NCBI RefSeq assembly: GCF_004151235.1
Contig: NZ_JUIV01000030.1
Location: forward strand, 1-38,456
Direction: 5' to 3'
DNA: 38,456 bases
DNA from: Flavobacterium anhuiense
GTDB lineage: Bacteria; Bacteroidota; Bacteroidia; Flavobacteriales; Flavobacteriaceae
Under the pieces are notes generated by a model. That model did no database searches. It saw only the letters and a program-made list of their open reading frames with translations, and was not told the DNA's origin. Positions within the stretch are counted from its first letter, which is position 1. Each line of letters begins with the position of its first letter. The position numbers were made by a program, and so were the translations under genes. This document shows positions 26,529-34,450 of this stretch, one piece after another.

Positions 26529-27002
26529 ATGAAACATCAAAAGTATGATTTATATAGAAATACAGATACAACTATTTTTGAATTTAAAAGCATTGGGCCA
26601 AATGGAGAAATAAAGAAAGTCATAATTTTTAGTCCAACCCAAACTAAAGAAATTTATAATCTAGCATTTGGAGACTTGCTACATGATGAAGTTCAAAAAA
26701 GATATATTTTGGATGACTCGATAATTACAGACAATGGCGATCGAAATATAATATTAGCTACAGTTGCCAAGTCAATTTATACTTTTACTGAAAAATATCC
26801 AGAAAAAATGGTCTTTTTTAAAGGAAGTACGCACGGACGAACACGTTTATACAGAAGGGCAATCTCTATTAATTTAGAAGAATTATCCGAAACTTTCACT
26901 ATCTTTGGTGCAGTACGCAATGAATCTGGAAATATTACTAGTGTTCCATTCAAACCCGATGGTGAGTTTTTGGGTTTCATTATAAAAAGAAAAGAATTAT
27001 GA
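26529..27002 (+). CDS. DUF6934 family protein
   Basis: From ATG 26529 (MKHQKYDLYRNTDTTIFEFK) the product has 157 residues. An 18-codon upstream extension to a TTG overlaps the promoter and terminator and is rejected. The phrases FEFKSIGPNGEIKKVIIFSPT, NLAFGDLL, ILATVAKSIYTFTEKYPEK and FFKGSTHGRTRLYRRAISIN are those I remember for DUF6934, a Bacteroidota family of unknown function. It is soluble, with no catalytic motif recognised. The stop codon overlaps the start of a 50-codon ORF (ATGA), suggesting a two-protein unit. It sits in an otherwise core region between its own promoter and a terminator, as a compact insertable cassette might. Confidence 0.87.
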   Translation: MKHQKYDLYRNTDTTIFEFKSIGPNGEIKKVIIFSPTQTKEIYNLAFGDLLHDEVQKRYILDDSIITDNGDRNIILATVAKSIYTFTEKYPEKMVFFKGSTHGRTRLYRRAISINLEELSETFTIFGAVRNESGNITSVPFKPDGEFLGFIIKRKEL

Positions 27003-27151
27003 AACATGTGGCAAAAAAAATTTCAGCTGAAAACAAAAATACTTCTCTAAGTTCTAAGGTTAAGCTTAATAAAAAATTAGATGCTTTAAAAAACATAGAG
27101 TCAGCCAAGCAAGAAGAAGTAAACAAACTTACTTTCAATTTAAATTTATAA
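26999..27151 (+). CDS. Small 50-aa basic protein overlapping the DUF6934 stop
   Basis: ATG at 26999 overlaps the DUF6934 stop in the sequence ATGA, and the frame runs 50 codons to TAA at 27149-27151. The product (MKHVAKKISAENKN...) is lysine-rich, helix-prone and without a signal or membrane segment. One repeating heptad-like stretch (VKLNKKLDALKNIESAKQ) could form an amphipathic helix. The overlap indicates translational coupling. The family is not recognised. A small basic partner next to a DUF gene recalls antitoxin or accessory peptides, but nothing in the sequence proves this. Confidence 0.6.
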   Translation: MKHVAKKISAENKNTSLSSKVKLNKKLDALKNIESAKQEEVNKLTFNLNL

Positions 27152-27346
27152 CGTAAATATAGCCTCAACAATAAAAGCACATAAAAATGCTTTTTATAAA
27201 AAACAATATTCTAACTTCAAAACTCAAAATCAATCCATACCAATTAAAACATGGCTTTTTATATAAGTCTTTATACATTGATTGTTTTGACTATAAAATC
27301 AAATGGAAAACTACGAATTGAATTAAGTATTAAAAAAACATAAAAG

Positions 27347-27380
27347 AAGCCTTCAATACTTTTAATTTTATTGAAGGCTT
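27347..27380 (+). terminator. Intrinsic terminator of the DUF6934 transcript
   Basis: AAGCCTTCAATA and TATTGAAGGCTT pair perfectly around a 10-base loop and are followed by a T run. It lies 196 bp past the 50-aa ORF. Confidence 0.88.
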
Positions 27381-27583
27381 TTTTTATTGAAATCTGACGC
27401 TTTTCTGCTTCAATTTTCCTTTGCCAAAACAAAAAAACTGCTTTTTAATTATTTCCTAAAAAATAGTTTCAAAAAAATACTTGATTTCACAGCCAACTAT
27501 TACGATTTCAAAACACTTTTTTCAACCAAAAAACGTCGTTTTGTTACAAAATCAACGACTCTTCAAATTTTGTTAATCTGCAA

Positions 27584-27612
27584 TTGGCATTCGATTTGTT
27601 TGTTTAACTTTG
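27584..27612 (+). promoter_or_regulatory. Consensus promoter of the TlpA-like gene
   Basis: TTG (27584-27586), 18 bases, then TAACTTTG (27605-27612): an exact match to the flavobacterial -33/-7 pattern. The leader to the ATG at 27651 is about 33 bases. Confidence 0.85.
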
Positions 27613-27650
27613 TGAATTCAGTACCCTAATAAAAAATAATTTTAATAAAT

Positions 27651-28148
27651 ATGAAACAATTAGTCCTAGCCGTAATTGCATTTATTTCTTTTTCTTGCAC
27701 ACAAGCTCAGAAAACAGCTTTTTCTAAAGAGGCTTTATCTGAGAAATTATTAGCTGCTGACGGAAGTCAGGTTACTTTCAAAAATATCTTAAAAAAATAC
27801 AAAGGAAAAACTTTGGTTATCGAAGTTTGGGCTTCTTGGTGTGGTGACTGTGTAAAAGCAATGCCAAAATTAAAAGAACTGCAAGCCAATAATCCTGACG
27901 TTTCTTACTTATTCATTTCGGCTGATAAAACGGCTGACAAATGGAAAGCAGGAATCGAAAAACATGAATTAAATAAAGGCGATCACTATATGATGAACGA
28001 TGGTATGAAAGGCCTTTTCGGAAAAGCGATTGATTTAGATTGGATTCCAAGATATATAGTAGTTGACAAAACTGGAAAAATCGTTTTATACAGAGCGATT
28101 GAAACTGATTTCGAAAAAATCAATTCTACTTTACAATCATTGAAATAA
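27651..28148 (+). CDS. TlpA-like thioredoxin-fold lipoprotein
   Basis: The product has 165 residues. A lipoprotein-type signal (AFISFSC, C16) is followed by a thioredoxin domain with the active site W-C64-G-D-C67 (EVWASWCGDCVKAMPKL) and the cis-proline P133 (DWIPRYIVVD). It is expected in the periplasm as a disulfide reductase or in redox maintenance of exported proteins. If cleavage is by signal peptidase I after TQA instead, it would be soluble. It has its own promoter; tpiA follows after about 96 bp without a terminator, so read-through is possible. Confidence 0.92.
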   Translation: MKQLVLAVIAFISFSCTQAQKTAFSKEALSEKLLAADGSQVTFKNILKKYKGKTLVIEVWASWCGDCVKAMPKLKELQANNPDVSYLFISADKTADKWKAGIEKHELNKGDHYMMNDGMKGLFGKAIDLDWIPRYIVVDKTGKIVLYRAIETDFEKINSTLQSLK

Positions 28149-28244
28149 GCTTCAATAACAATTGCAATGTCAAAATTCCAATATCAATATTGACTTTGCT
28201 TTAATTTCAAACAAAAAACAAAAAAATAATATAAAACTACCAAA

Positions 28245-28997
28245 ATGAGAAAATCGATTGTTGCAGGAAACTGGAAAATGCATAAAAATGCAGCTCAAAC
28301 TGAAGAATTATTAAACGAATTAATTGCTAAAATTCCAGCGAAAACAAATGCACAAGTAATTGTAGCGCCAACTTTTGTAAACTTACAAGCGGCAGCGACT
28401 AAATTAAAAAATACAACTATCGGAGTTTCTGCTCAAAACGTTCACCAAGCTGAAGGTGGTGCTTTTACAGGAGAAATTTCTGCAGATATGTTAACAAGCA
28501 TTGGTGTTAATACAGTAATCTTAGGTCACTCTGAGCGTAGAGCTATTTTCCACGAAACTGATACTTTAATCGCAAACAAAGTAGATACAGCTTTGAAACA
28601 TGATATGACAGTAATCTTCTGTTTTGGAGAAGAATTAAAAGACCGTCAGTCTGGAAATCATTTCAACATTGTGGAGAACCAATTGCGTGACGGAGTTTTC
28701 CATATTGCAAAAGAATCTTGGTCTAAAATTGTTTTAGCATACGAACCAGTTTGGGCTATCGGAACTGGAGAAACTGCTTCGCCAGAGCAAGCTCAAGAAA
28801 TGCACGAATTTATTAGAGAAACAATTCGTAAAGCTTTTGGAGCTGAAATCGCTGATGAAGTTTCTATTTTATATGGTGGTTCTGTTAAACCAGAAAACGC
28901 TAAAGAAATTTTCTCTAAACCAGACGTAGATGGTGGTCTAATTGGAGGTGCAGCTTTAAAAGCTGACGATTTCTTAGCTATTGTAACTGCTATCTAA
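28245..28997 (+). CDS. tpiA: Triosephosphate isomerase
   Basis: The product has 250 residues and full catalytic equipment: N9 and K11 (AGNWKMHKN), H95 (LGHSERR), E167 (AYEPVWAIGTG, which also starts the flexible loop) and the phosphate loop GGSVKPEN. It interconverts dihydroxyacetone phosphate and glyceraldehyde-3-phosphate in glycolysis. It is cytoplasmic. It precedes prmA and clpS, but a strong terminator and a -7 element lie between tpiA and prmA, so it is a separate transcript. Confidence 0.98.
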   Translation: MRKSIVAGNWKMHKNAAQTEELLNELIAKIPAKTNAQVIVAPTFVNLQAAATKLKNTTIGVSAQNVHQAEGGAFTGEISADMLTSIGVNTVILGHSERRAIFHETDTLIANKVDTALKHDMTVIFCFGEELKDRQSGNHFNIVENQLRDGVFHIAKESWSKIVLAYEPVWAIGTGETASPEQAQEMHEFIRETIRKAFGAEIADEVSILYGGSVKPENAKEIFSKPDVDGGLIGGAALKADDFLAIVTAI

Positions 28998-29018
28998 TTC
29001 TTAGATTTATATAAAATG

Positions 29019-29050
29019 AAAAGCGTTCATAATTATGAACGCTTTTTTTA
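29019..29050 (+). terminator. Intrinsic terminator of tpiA
   Basis: AAGCGTTCATAATTATGAACGCTT is a perfect palindromic stem (the AATT forms the loop), followed by a T run. Confidence 0.92.
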
Positions 29051-29117
29051 TTCTAAATTATTCTTAAAATAAGAATGTTCTTTTAGATTTTTTTAAACAA
29101 CTTTTGCTTTGTATTCT

Positions 29118-29125
29118 TACCTTTG
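29118..29125 (+). promoter_or_regulatory. Probable -7 element of prmA-clpS
   Basis: TACCTTTG matches TAnnTTTG, 16 bp before the ATG at 29142. No TTG is found at the standard -33 distance (one lies 11 bases upstream). Confidence 0.55.
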
Positions 29126-29141
29126 CAAAAATTTTTTATTT

Positions 29142-29975
29142 ATGTCGAATATATATTTAGGATATCATTTTACAATTGAGCCAAAAGAGTTGGGTTCTGA
29201 AATTTTAGTGGCTGAATTGGGCGAAAAAGCATTTGAAAGTTTTACGGAAACTGAAAACGGAATTTCTGCTTTTGTGAAGAAGGATTTATGGGATGAAAAT
29301 ATTCTGGATGATATTTATATTCTACAATCTGAGGAGTTTAAAATTGAATATACGATTGAAGAAATCGACCAGGTAAACTGGAACGAGGAATGGGAAAAGA
29401 ATTTTGAACCGATTGATGTTGACGGGAAATGCCACGTTCGCGCTCCTTTTCACGAAAAAACAGATGCTGAGTTTGATATTGTAATTGAGCCAAAAATGAG
29501 TTTTGGAACTGGTCACCATGAAACTACTCACATGATGATTCAGCATTTATTGGAAATGGATGTAAAAGGTTTAAAAACACTTGATATGGGATGCGGAACT
29601 GCGATTTTAGCTATTTTGGCTGAAATGAAAGGCGCTGAACCTATCGATGCTATTGATATTGATAACTGGTGTTACTTGAATTCGATCGAAAATGCTGAAC
29701 GCAATAATTGCAAACATATCTCCGTTTATGAAGGCGATGCTGCTTTATTGGCAGGTAAAAAATACGATTTAATTATTGCCAATATCAACAGAAATATTTT
29801 GTTGAATGATATGCAGGCTTATGTTGATGCTTTGAATCCAAAAGGGATTATTCTTTTTAGCGGTTTCTACGAAGAAGACATTCCGTTTATCGATGCTTCT
29901 TGTGTTGAAAAAGGTTTAACTTATGTTAAAAAGCTTCAGAGAAACAACTGGGTATCTTTAAAATACGTAAATTAG
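29142..29975 (+). CDS. prmA: Ribosomal protein L11 methyltransferase
   Basis: From ATG 29142 (MSNIYLGYHFTIEPKELGSE) the product has 277 residues; the frame extends 11 codons upstream across the promoter and is not used. It has an N-terminal substrate-recognition domain and a Rossmann methyltransferase domain with the motifs EPKMSFGTGHHETT, LDMGCGTAILAI and LIIANINRNILL. It trimethylates ribosomal protein L11. clpS begins 37 bp after its stop, giving a probable two-gene operon, an order I recall as common in Bacteroidota. Confidence 0.97.
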   Translation: MSNIYLGYHFTIEPKELGSEILVAELGEKAFESFTETENGISAFVKKDLWDENILDDIYILQSEEFKIEYTIEEIDQVNWNEEWEKNFEPIDVDGKCHVRAPFHEKTDAEFDIVIEPKMSFGTGHHETTHMMIQHLLEMDVKGLKTLDMGCGTAILAILAEMKGAEPIDAIDIDNWCYLNSIENAERNNCKHISVYEGDAALLAGKKYDLIIANINRNILLNDMQAYVDALNPKGIILFSGFYEEDIPFIDASCVEKGLTYVKKLQRNNWVSLKYVN

Positions 29976-30012
29976 ATACTGATAATCAATTCAGTACAAA
30001 AACTATAACAAT

Positions 30013-30288
30013 ATGAGTACTAAAGAAAAAGTAAGAGAAAGAGTTCGCGAAAAAGAAGCCATTGCTTTTAATAACGAGATCATTGTTTACAATGATGATG
30101 TAAATACTTTTGATCACGTAATTGATACTCTTATGCGTGTTTGCAGCCACACGGCAGAACAAGCCGAGCAATGCTCTTTGATTGTACATTACAACGGGAA
30201 ATGCACTGTAAAAACAGGCCCGATAGAAAAACTTAAACCTCAATGCACTCAACTTTTGGAAGCTGGTCTTAGCGCCGAAATTGTTTAA
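30013..30288 (+). CDS. clpS: ATP-dependent Clp protease adaptor ClpS
   Basis: The product has 91 residues. It delivers N-degron substrates to ClpAP-type proteases. The ligand-binding and ClpA-contact residues are visible: N27-D28-D29 (VYNDDVNTFDHVIDTL) and H59 (LIVHYNGKCTVKTG). The N-terminal ~20 residues are charged and flexible, as in the family. It is cotranscribed with prmA and followed by a hairpin. The start MSTKEKVRER is the only plausible one. Confidence 0.97.
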   Translation: MSTKEKVRERVREKEAIAFNNEIIVYNDDVNTFDHVIDTLMRVCSHTAEQAEQCSLIVHYNGKCTVKTGPIEKLKPQCTQLLEAGLSAEIV

Positions 30289-30304
30289 TTGATCCAATAA
30301 TTTT

Positions 30305-30356
30305 AAAACGCATTCTGTTTTATTCTATACTAGAATTGAAGAGAATGCGTTTTTAT
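30305..30356 (+). terminator. Intrinsic terminator after clpS
   Basis: AAAACGCATTCT and AGAATGCGTTTT pair around a ~25-base loop, followed by T. The whole element is homologous to the hairpin at 31943-31993. Confidence 0.85.
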
Positions 30357-30374
30357 TTGTAGAAATTTAAAATC

Positions 30375-31886
30375 ATGAGAAATATCCTTCTTTTACTAAT
30401 TCTATTATTCTCTTTTATAACGAAAGGGCAATCGAAATTTGAGCCTCTTCGTAAACAATTAATGGAAAATAAGACTTATGAATATGTCTATGGTTTTGAA
30501 AATGATTATGCCGTATTTAGAACCTTTAAGGGAAAAATGGGCTTAATTGATTCTCTTGGCAATGTGGTGCTTAAACCTAATTATGCATACATAGAGAACA
30601 GAAAAGACCTCAAAAATATATTTGAAGCGGGAATTATAATTAATAAAAACTACAAAAGAGGATACATCGATTTGCAAGGCAATGTCAAAATTCCTTTTGA
30701 GTATGAAGATGTTTTCTATTTAGGAAAAAATCTGGTTAGAGTTTCAAAAAATAATAAATATGGCGTTGTTGACCTAGATAACAAAATCATATTGCCAATT
30801 AAATATGATAATATAATGGGCAGCAATGGCATTTCATTTGTCCAGAATAACAACAGTATTGATTTGTTTGATGCAGAAGGAAAACAGATTACCAAATTTC
30901 AGGCATTTGATATTGAGTATTTTCAGCATAAAAGATCTATTGTAACGCTTCAAAACAAAAACACTTTTATCATTGATACTCTCGGAAATATTGTTTTAAA
31001 CACCATTAAAAATCATAAGTTTGAAAGAGTACTTGATCACGATTCTTTCCTTATTTTCAATACCGTAACAAAGAAAAAAGGCGTTATAAATTCAAATGGA
31101 AAATATGAGATTGAATGTAAATACGATGAGATTTATCCACGTAATCTAATTTATATTGTACAAAACAATACAAAATATGGCCTTATCGATAAAAAAGATT
31201 TTATACTAAAACCTTTAGTTTATACTGGTATTTATGATGTTTATACTAAAGATAGCATTTCGTTCAAAAATCATTATTTTGCTAATAAAGGCAATTTGCA
31301 AGGTGTTATAGATCCATATTTAGAAAAAGAAATTATTCCAATATCCTATAAATACATTGTGCCTTTTTCTAATTACTACATCACAACTAATACAGAAGAT
31401 AAAGGCGGCCTGCTTTCTGCCAAAGGTGAAATTATAATTCCAGAAGAGTATGATTTTTATAGCGCTTCTCAAAACAAAATTTTTGCTGTAAAAAATTCAA
31501 AGAAATATCTTCTGTCAGTTGAAAATAATAATTATACAGAAACTGAAATCTTTGTAGACGAGTTTGTAAAAAGCAATCAGTACTTTAGAGGATTTTCTAA
31601 TAGTAATTATCAAATTTTTAAAGACAAAAATAAATTTGGCGTTTACAGCAATCAAAATAAAATAGCAATTCCGGCAGAATATGACGCTATTACAGAAATT
31701 TACGGCACTGGCGAATTTGTTGTAAAGAAAAATAATAAGTACGGAGTAGTAAATTCCGATAATCAAATTCAGTTGGAATTAAAATACGACTCGTTTGAGA
31801 TCATTAAAGAAAACGTACGATTTAATATAAAGAACCCAAAAACAGTAAAATATCATCCAATAAAATATCCTTTTGAACCTCAATAA
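30375..31886 (+). CDS. Exported WG-repeat protein
   Basis: The product has 503 residues with signal peptide MRNILLLLILLFSFITKGQS. The mature protein is made of at least eight WG-like repeats of about 40-60 residues, each with K-YG-(V/L)(V/I)-(D/N)---G-(I/V)--P--YD-I. Examples are NNKYGVVDLDNKIILPIKYD, TKYGLIDKKDFILKP and NNKYGVVNSDNQIQLELKYD. The tryptophan of the name is mostly replaced by tyrosine. WG repeats probably form a beta-propeller-like or solenoid scaffold; no enzyme activity is implied. It is monocistronic between two hairpins. Base composition is that of its neighbours. Confidence 0.92.
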   Translation: MRNILLLLILLFSFITKGQSKFEPLRKQLMENKTYEYVYGFENDYAVFRTFKGKMGLIDSLGNVVLKPNYAYIENRKDLKNIFEAGIIINKNYKRGYIDLQGNVKIPFEYEDVFYLGKNLVRVSKNNKYGVVDLDNKIILPIKYDNIMGSNGISFVQNNNSIDLFDAEGKQITKFQAFDIEYFQHKRSIVTLQNKNTFIIDTLGNIVLNTIKNHKFERVLDHDSFLIFNTVTKKKGVINSNGKYEIECKYDEIYPRNLIYIVQNNTKYGLIDKKDFILKPLVYTGIYDVYTKDSISFKNHYFANKGNLQGVIDPYLEKEIIPISYKYIVPFSNYYITTNTEDKGGLLSAKGEIIIPEEYDFYSASQNKIFAVKNSKKYLLSVENNNYTETEIFVDEFVKSNQYFRGFSNSNYQIFKDKNKFGVYSNQNKIAIPAEYDAITEIYGTGEFVVKKNNKYGVVNSDNQIQLELKYDSFEIIKENVRFNIKNPKTVKYHPIKYPFEPQ

Positions 31887-31942
31887 TATGTATTCTATTT
31901 TGAATAAATAATACAATCATAACGGTTTAATTACAAATAACT

Positions 31943-31993
31943 CAAAATGCATTCGTTTTTATTATATATTTGAATGAAATAGAATGCATTTTT
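31943..31993 (+). terminator. Hairpin after the WG gene, with a -7 element in the loop
   Basis: AAAATGCATTC and GAATGCATTTT pair around a loop of about 28 bases that contains TATATTTG (31965-31972, a TAnnTTTG match). The T run ends one base before the ATG at 31995. It probably terminates the WG transcript while its loop may hold the promoter of the next gene; no TTG is seen at -33. Confidence 0.75.
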
Positions 31994-31994
31994 T

Positions 31995-33266
31995 ATGGAA
32001 GAATACGGAAAGATATTGATTATTGCAATGCCGATTTTTTTAGCCTTAATTGTTATTGAAAAAATTTATGGCATTTATAAAAAAAATGATACTGCTCCAT
32101 TAATAGATAGTGTATCCAGCATAAGTTCTGGCATTACCAATTCTGTTAAAGATGTTTTGGGCTTGAGCGTTACTTTTCTATCTTATGAATGGCTGGTTTC
32201 CAAAATCGCGTTACAGCATTTAGAAGCCAATGTCCTCTCCTATTTCATCGCTTTTTTTGTCATTGATTTTTACGGCTATTGGAGCCATCGTTTGGCGCAT
32301 CAGATTAATTTTCTTTGGAACAAACATGCCATACACCATAGCAGTGAAGAGTTTAATTTGGCGTGTGCACTTCGTCAGCCAATTGCCAGTTTAGTCAATT
32401 TATTTACCTTTTTATTAATCCCTGCAGCTTTATTAGGAGTTCCTGCTTCTGTAATTGCTATTACCCTTCCTATTCATTTATTTCTACAATTTTGGTATCA
32501 TACCAAACACATCAAGAAAATGGGGTTTGTGGAGCATATTTTGGTAACACCTTCACATCATCGTGTACATCATGCCATTAATCCAGAATATTTGGACAAA
32601 AACCACTCGCAGATTTTTATTTTTTGGGATAAGCTTTTTGGCACTTTTCAAGAAGAATTAGATGATGTACCTCCAGTTTTCGGAATTACAAGACCTGCCA
32701 GCACATGGAATCCGATCAAAATAAATTTTCAGCATTTAAGTTTATTAATAAAAGATGCCTGGCGTGCTCCAAAATGGAAAGATAAATTGACCATTTGGTT
32801 TAAGCCAACGGGTTGGCGTCCTGAAAATTTTGAGGAAAAATATCCTGTAAACAAAATTGAAAATGTTTTTAATTTTGAAAAATATGGCACCCAAAACTCT
32901 CAGAAACTAATATACTGGTCTGTTGCACAGGTTTTAATAACATTGCTTTTTGTGAGTTATCTGTTTGATAATATTGCAAAAATCGGTCTGCCTAATATTT
33001 TCATCTACGGCTTTTTCATTTTTGTAACCATATATAGCTACACAGAGTTAATGGACAAAAATAAGTATGCCGTTTTATGGGAAGGCATACGATTGGGGAT
33101 TGCAGTTTGTATTATTGGTTATTATGGAGATTGGTTTGGCTTAAATCGTGTCATTCCAATTAGTAACTATATTATTTTTACTTACCTGATTTTATCTTTT
33201 TTAACGACATTTTATTTTGTTAATTTTGACTTCAAAACCAACCAAAACCAATATATCACTTCATAA
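31995..33266 (+). CDS. Sterol desaturase family membrane hydroxylase (alkylglycerol monooxygenase-like)
   Basis: The product has 423 residues. It is an integral membrane di-iron enzyme with the histidine clusters H98-x3-H102 (SHRLAH), H111-x2-H114-H115 (KHAIHHSS), H161, H169 and H172, and H188-H189/H192-H193 (PSHHRVHH). The N-terminal two-thirds match the fatty acid hydroxylase superfamily. The C-terminal ~130 residues add further membrane segments, which recalls animal alkylglycerol monooxygenase (AGMO) more than plain sterol desaturases. The likely reaction is oxygen-dependent hydroxylation of a lipid. The lysoplasmalogenase gene starts 8 bp after its stop, supporting an ether-lipid role by context. 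Confidence 0.88.
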   Translation: MEEYGKILIIAMPIFLALIVIEKIYGIYKKNDTAPLIDSVSSISSGITNSVKDVLGLSVTFLSYEWLVSKIALQHLEANVLSYFIAFFVIDFYGYWSHRLAHQINFLWNKHAIHHSSEEFNLACALRQPIASLVNLFTFLLIPAALLGVPASVIAITLPIHLFLQFWYHTKHIKKMGFVEHILVTPSHHRVHHAINPEYLDKNHSQIFIFWDKLFGTFQEELDDVPPVFGITRPASTWNPIKINFQHLSLLIKDAWRAPKWKDKLTIWFKPTGWRPENFEEKYPVNKIENVFNFEKYGTQNSQKLIYWSVAQVLITLLFVSYLFDNIAKIGLPNIFIYGFFIFVTIYSYTELMDKNKYAVLWEGIRLGIAVCIIGYYGDWFGLNRVIPISNYIIFTYLILSFLTTFYFVNFDFKTNQNQYITS

Positions 33267-33274
33267 CCCCTATT

Positions 33275-33961
33275 ATGAGAAACTCTTCCTTTTTTTTTAT
33301 TTATCTGGCATTTAGTGTGGTTTACCTCATTATTATGCTTACTGGCCACGAGAGTTTTGATCTCTTTCTCAAACCTATTCTAATACCAATTATCGGGTTT
33401 GGAGCTTATTTTTACAAAAAATTTCCAAGTCAGAACATTTTATTGGCAGCACTTACACTTTCATGGTTTGGAGATGTCGTTTTACTTTTTACAGACCTTG
33501 GAGAAATTTACTTTATTTTAGGTCTGGTATTTTTTCTGACAGCCCATATAGTTTACTGCATTCTTTTTAATAAACAGAAAAGAATTAGAAAAAAACAGAA
33601 TAAACCTCTTTTTATATTTGGCAGCGTTTTAATTGCATTTTACTTAATTGGAATGGTTTATTTTCTAATGCCTTATTTAGGAAAACTTGAAATTCCAGTT
33701 TCTATTTATGCTTCGGTTATTTCAATTATGCTTTTATTTGCTTTCAACGGATTTTTGGTATGGGAAAAACCCGGTAATCAGTTTGTTTTTTTGGGCGCGA
33801 TTTTCTTTATTATTTCTGATAGTATTCTGGCTTTAAATAAATTTTACACTCCAATTCCTAAAAGTTCTTTTTTTATTATGCTGACTTACCTTCTGGCACA
33901 ATATCTGATTGTAGTTGGTATTTTAAAGCTAAATTCGAAAAAAGTAGAACAAACAGTTTAA
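33275..33961 (+). CDS. Lysoplasmalogenase (YhhN/TMEM86 family)
   Basis: The product has 228 residues with about eight hydrophobic helices. The conserved acidic positions of the family are seen in LSWFGDVVLLF (after helix 2) and FIISDSILALNKF (helix 7), with the family's short charged loop between helices 4 and 5. Family members hydrolyse the vinyl-ether bond of lysoplasmalogens to an aldehyde and glycerophospho-alcohol. It starts 8 bp after the AGMO-like gene and is followed 21 bp later by a lipoprotein gene, so the genes form an operon. Whether the organism makes plasmalogens is unknown. Confidence 0.9.
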   Translation: MRNSSFFFIYLAFSVVYLIIMLTGHESFDLFLKPILIPIIGFGAYFYKKFPSQNILLAALTLSWFGDVVLLFTDLGEIYFILGLVFFLTAHIVYCILFNKQKRIRKKQNKPLFIFGSVLIAFYLIGMVYFLMPYLGKLEIPVSIYASVISIMLLFAFNGFLVWEKPGNQFVFLGAIFFIISDSILALNKFYTPIPKSSFFIMLTYLLAQYLIVVGILKLNSKKVEQTV

Positions 33962-33982
33962 CTTGACACAACCATCTGAATC

Positions 33983-34429
33983 ATGAAAAAAATAGCTCTT
34001 TTAATTGTTTTATTAATCAGTGTTACTTCTTGCGTAAGCACAAAATCGACTTTAAAAAACGTAGATGACAATGCGCCAGATTTGATTTTAAAGAAAGATA
34101 ACACTTTTTCTATAACACAATTTGCCAAAGACAAAAAATACGGTTACGATCCTGATTATCCTATTAATATATTTTATCAAAATACTAATAATGAGGCTTT
34201 AAATGAAACTCGTTTCTTAAATGCTTTGGCTGGCCCAAATGGCGAGAAAATAACGTATTCCAGATTAGAAACCTGTTGTCCTTTCCCTACTAAAAGAAGT
34301 AATATGGGTGCTGGATTTTTGAATGTTTATGAATTGAAATGGGAAGGTCAAAAAAAGCCCGTTAAGCTTTATTTAAATATTTATGAAAAAGGAATTCTAA
34401 TGGTTCCTCTAGGATTAAGACTTAAATAA
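33983..34429 (+). CDS. Hypothetical lipoprotein
   Basis: The product has 148 residues with a lipoprotein signal (LLISVTSC). The mature protein is a predicted beta-rich single domain with a conserved-looking core (PDYPINIFYQNTNN, LNALAGPNGEKITY, ETCCPFPTKR) and a C-terminal KLYLNIYEKGILMVP. I recall homologues across Flavobacterium that are often mislabelled as KDO-8-P aldolase because of proximity to kdsA; no aldolase fold is visible. Function is unknown. It lies 21 bp after the lysoplasmalogenase gene and 21 bp before the next membrane gene. Confidence 0.85.
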   Translation: MKKIALLIVLLISVTSCVSTKSTLKNVDDNAPDLILKKDNTFSITQFAKDKKYGYDPDYPINIFYQNTNNEALNETRFLNALAGPNGEKITYSRLETCCPFPTKRSNMGAGFLNVYELKWEGQKKPVKLYLNIYEKGILMVPLGLRLK

Positions 34430-34450
34430 ATATTATTAACTATTCATATT

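Larger units (their letters stand above)
27152..27650 (+). other. Intergenic region before the TlpA-like gene
   Basis: These 499 bp hold a terminator at 27347-27380 and a consensus promoter at 27584-27612. A 44-codon frame from 27187 and an 80-codon frame from 27387 have no family features or initiation context and look like chance. Confidence 0.6.

Noticed and set aside
27187..27321. 44-codon frame downstream of the 50-aa ORF
   Set aside because: No coupling to the upstream gene, no SD-like or family features; probably chance.
27387..27629. 80-codon plus-strand frame before the TlpA-like gene
   Set aside because: It overlaps the tlpA-like promoter, has no recognisable domain, and its composition is that of AT-rich spacer.
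33983..34429. Reading this lipoprotein as a KDO-8-P aldolase
   Set aside because: It has a lipoprotein signal and no TIM-barrel motifs; the true enzyme is kdsA at 35030-35848.
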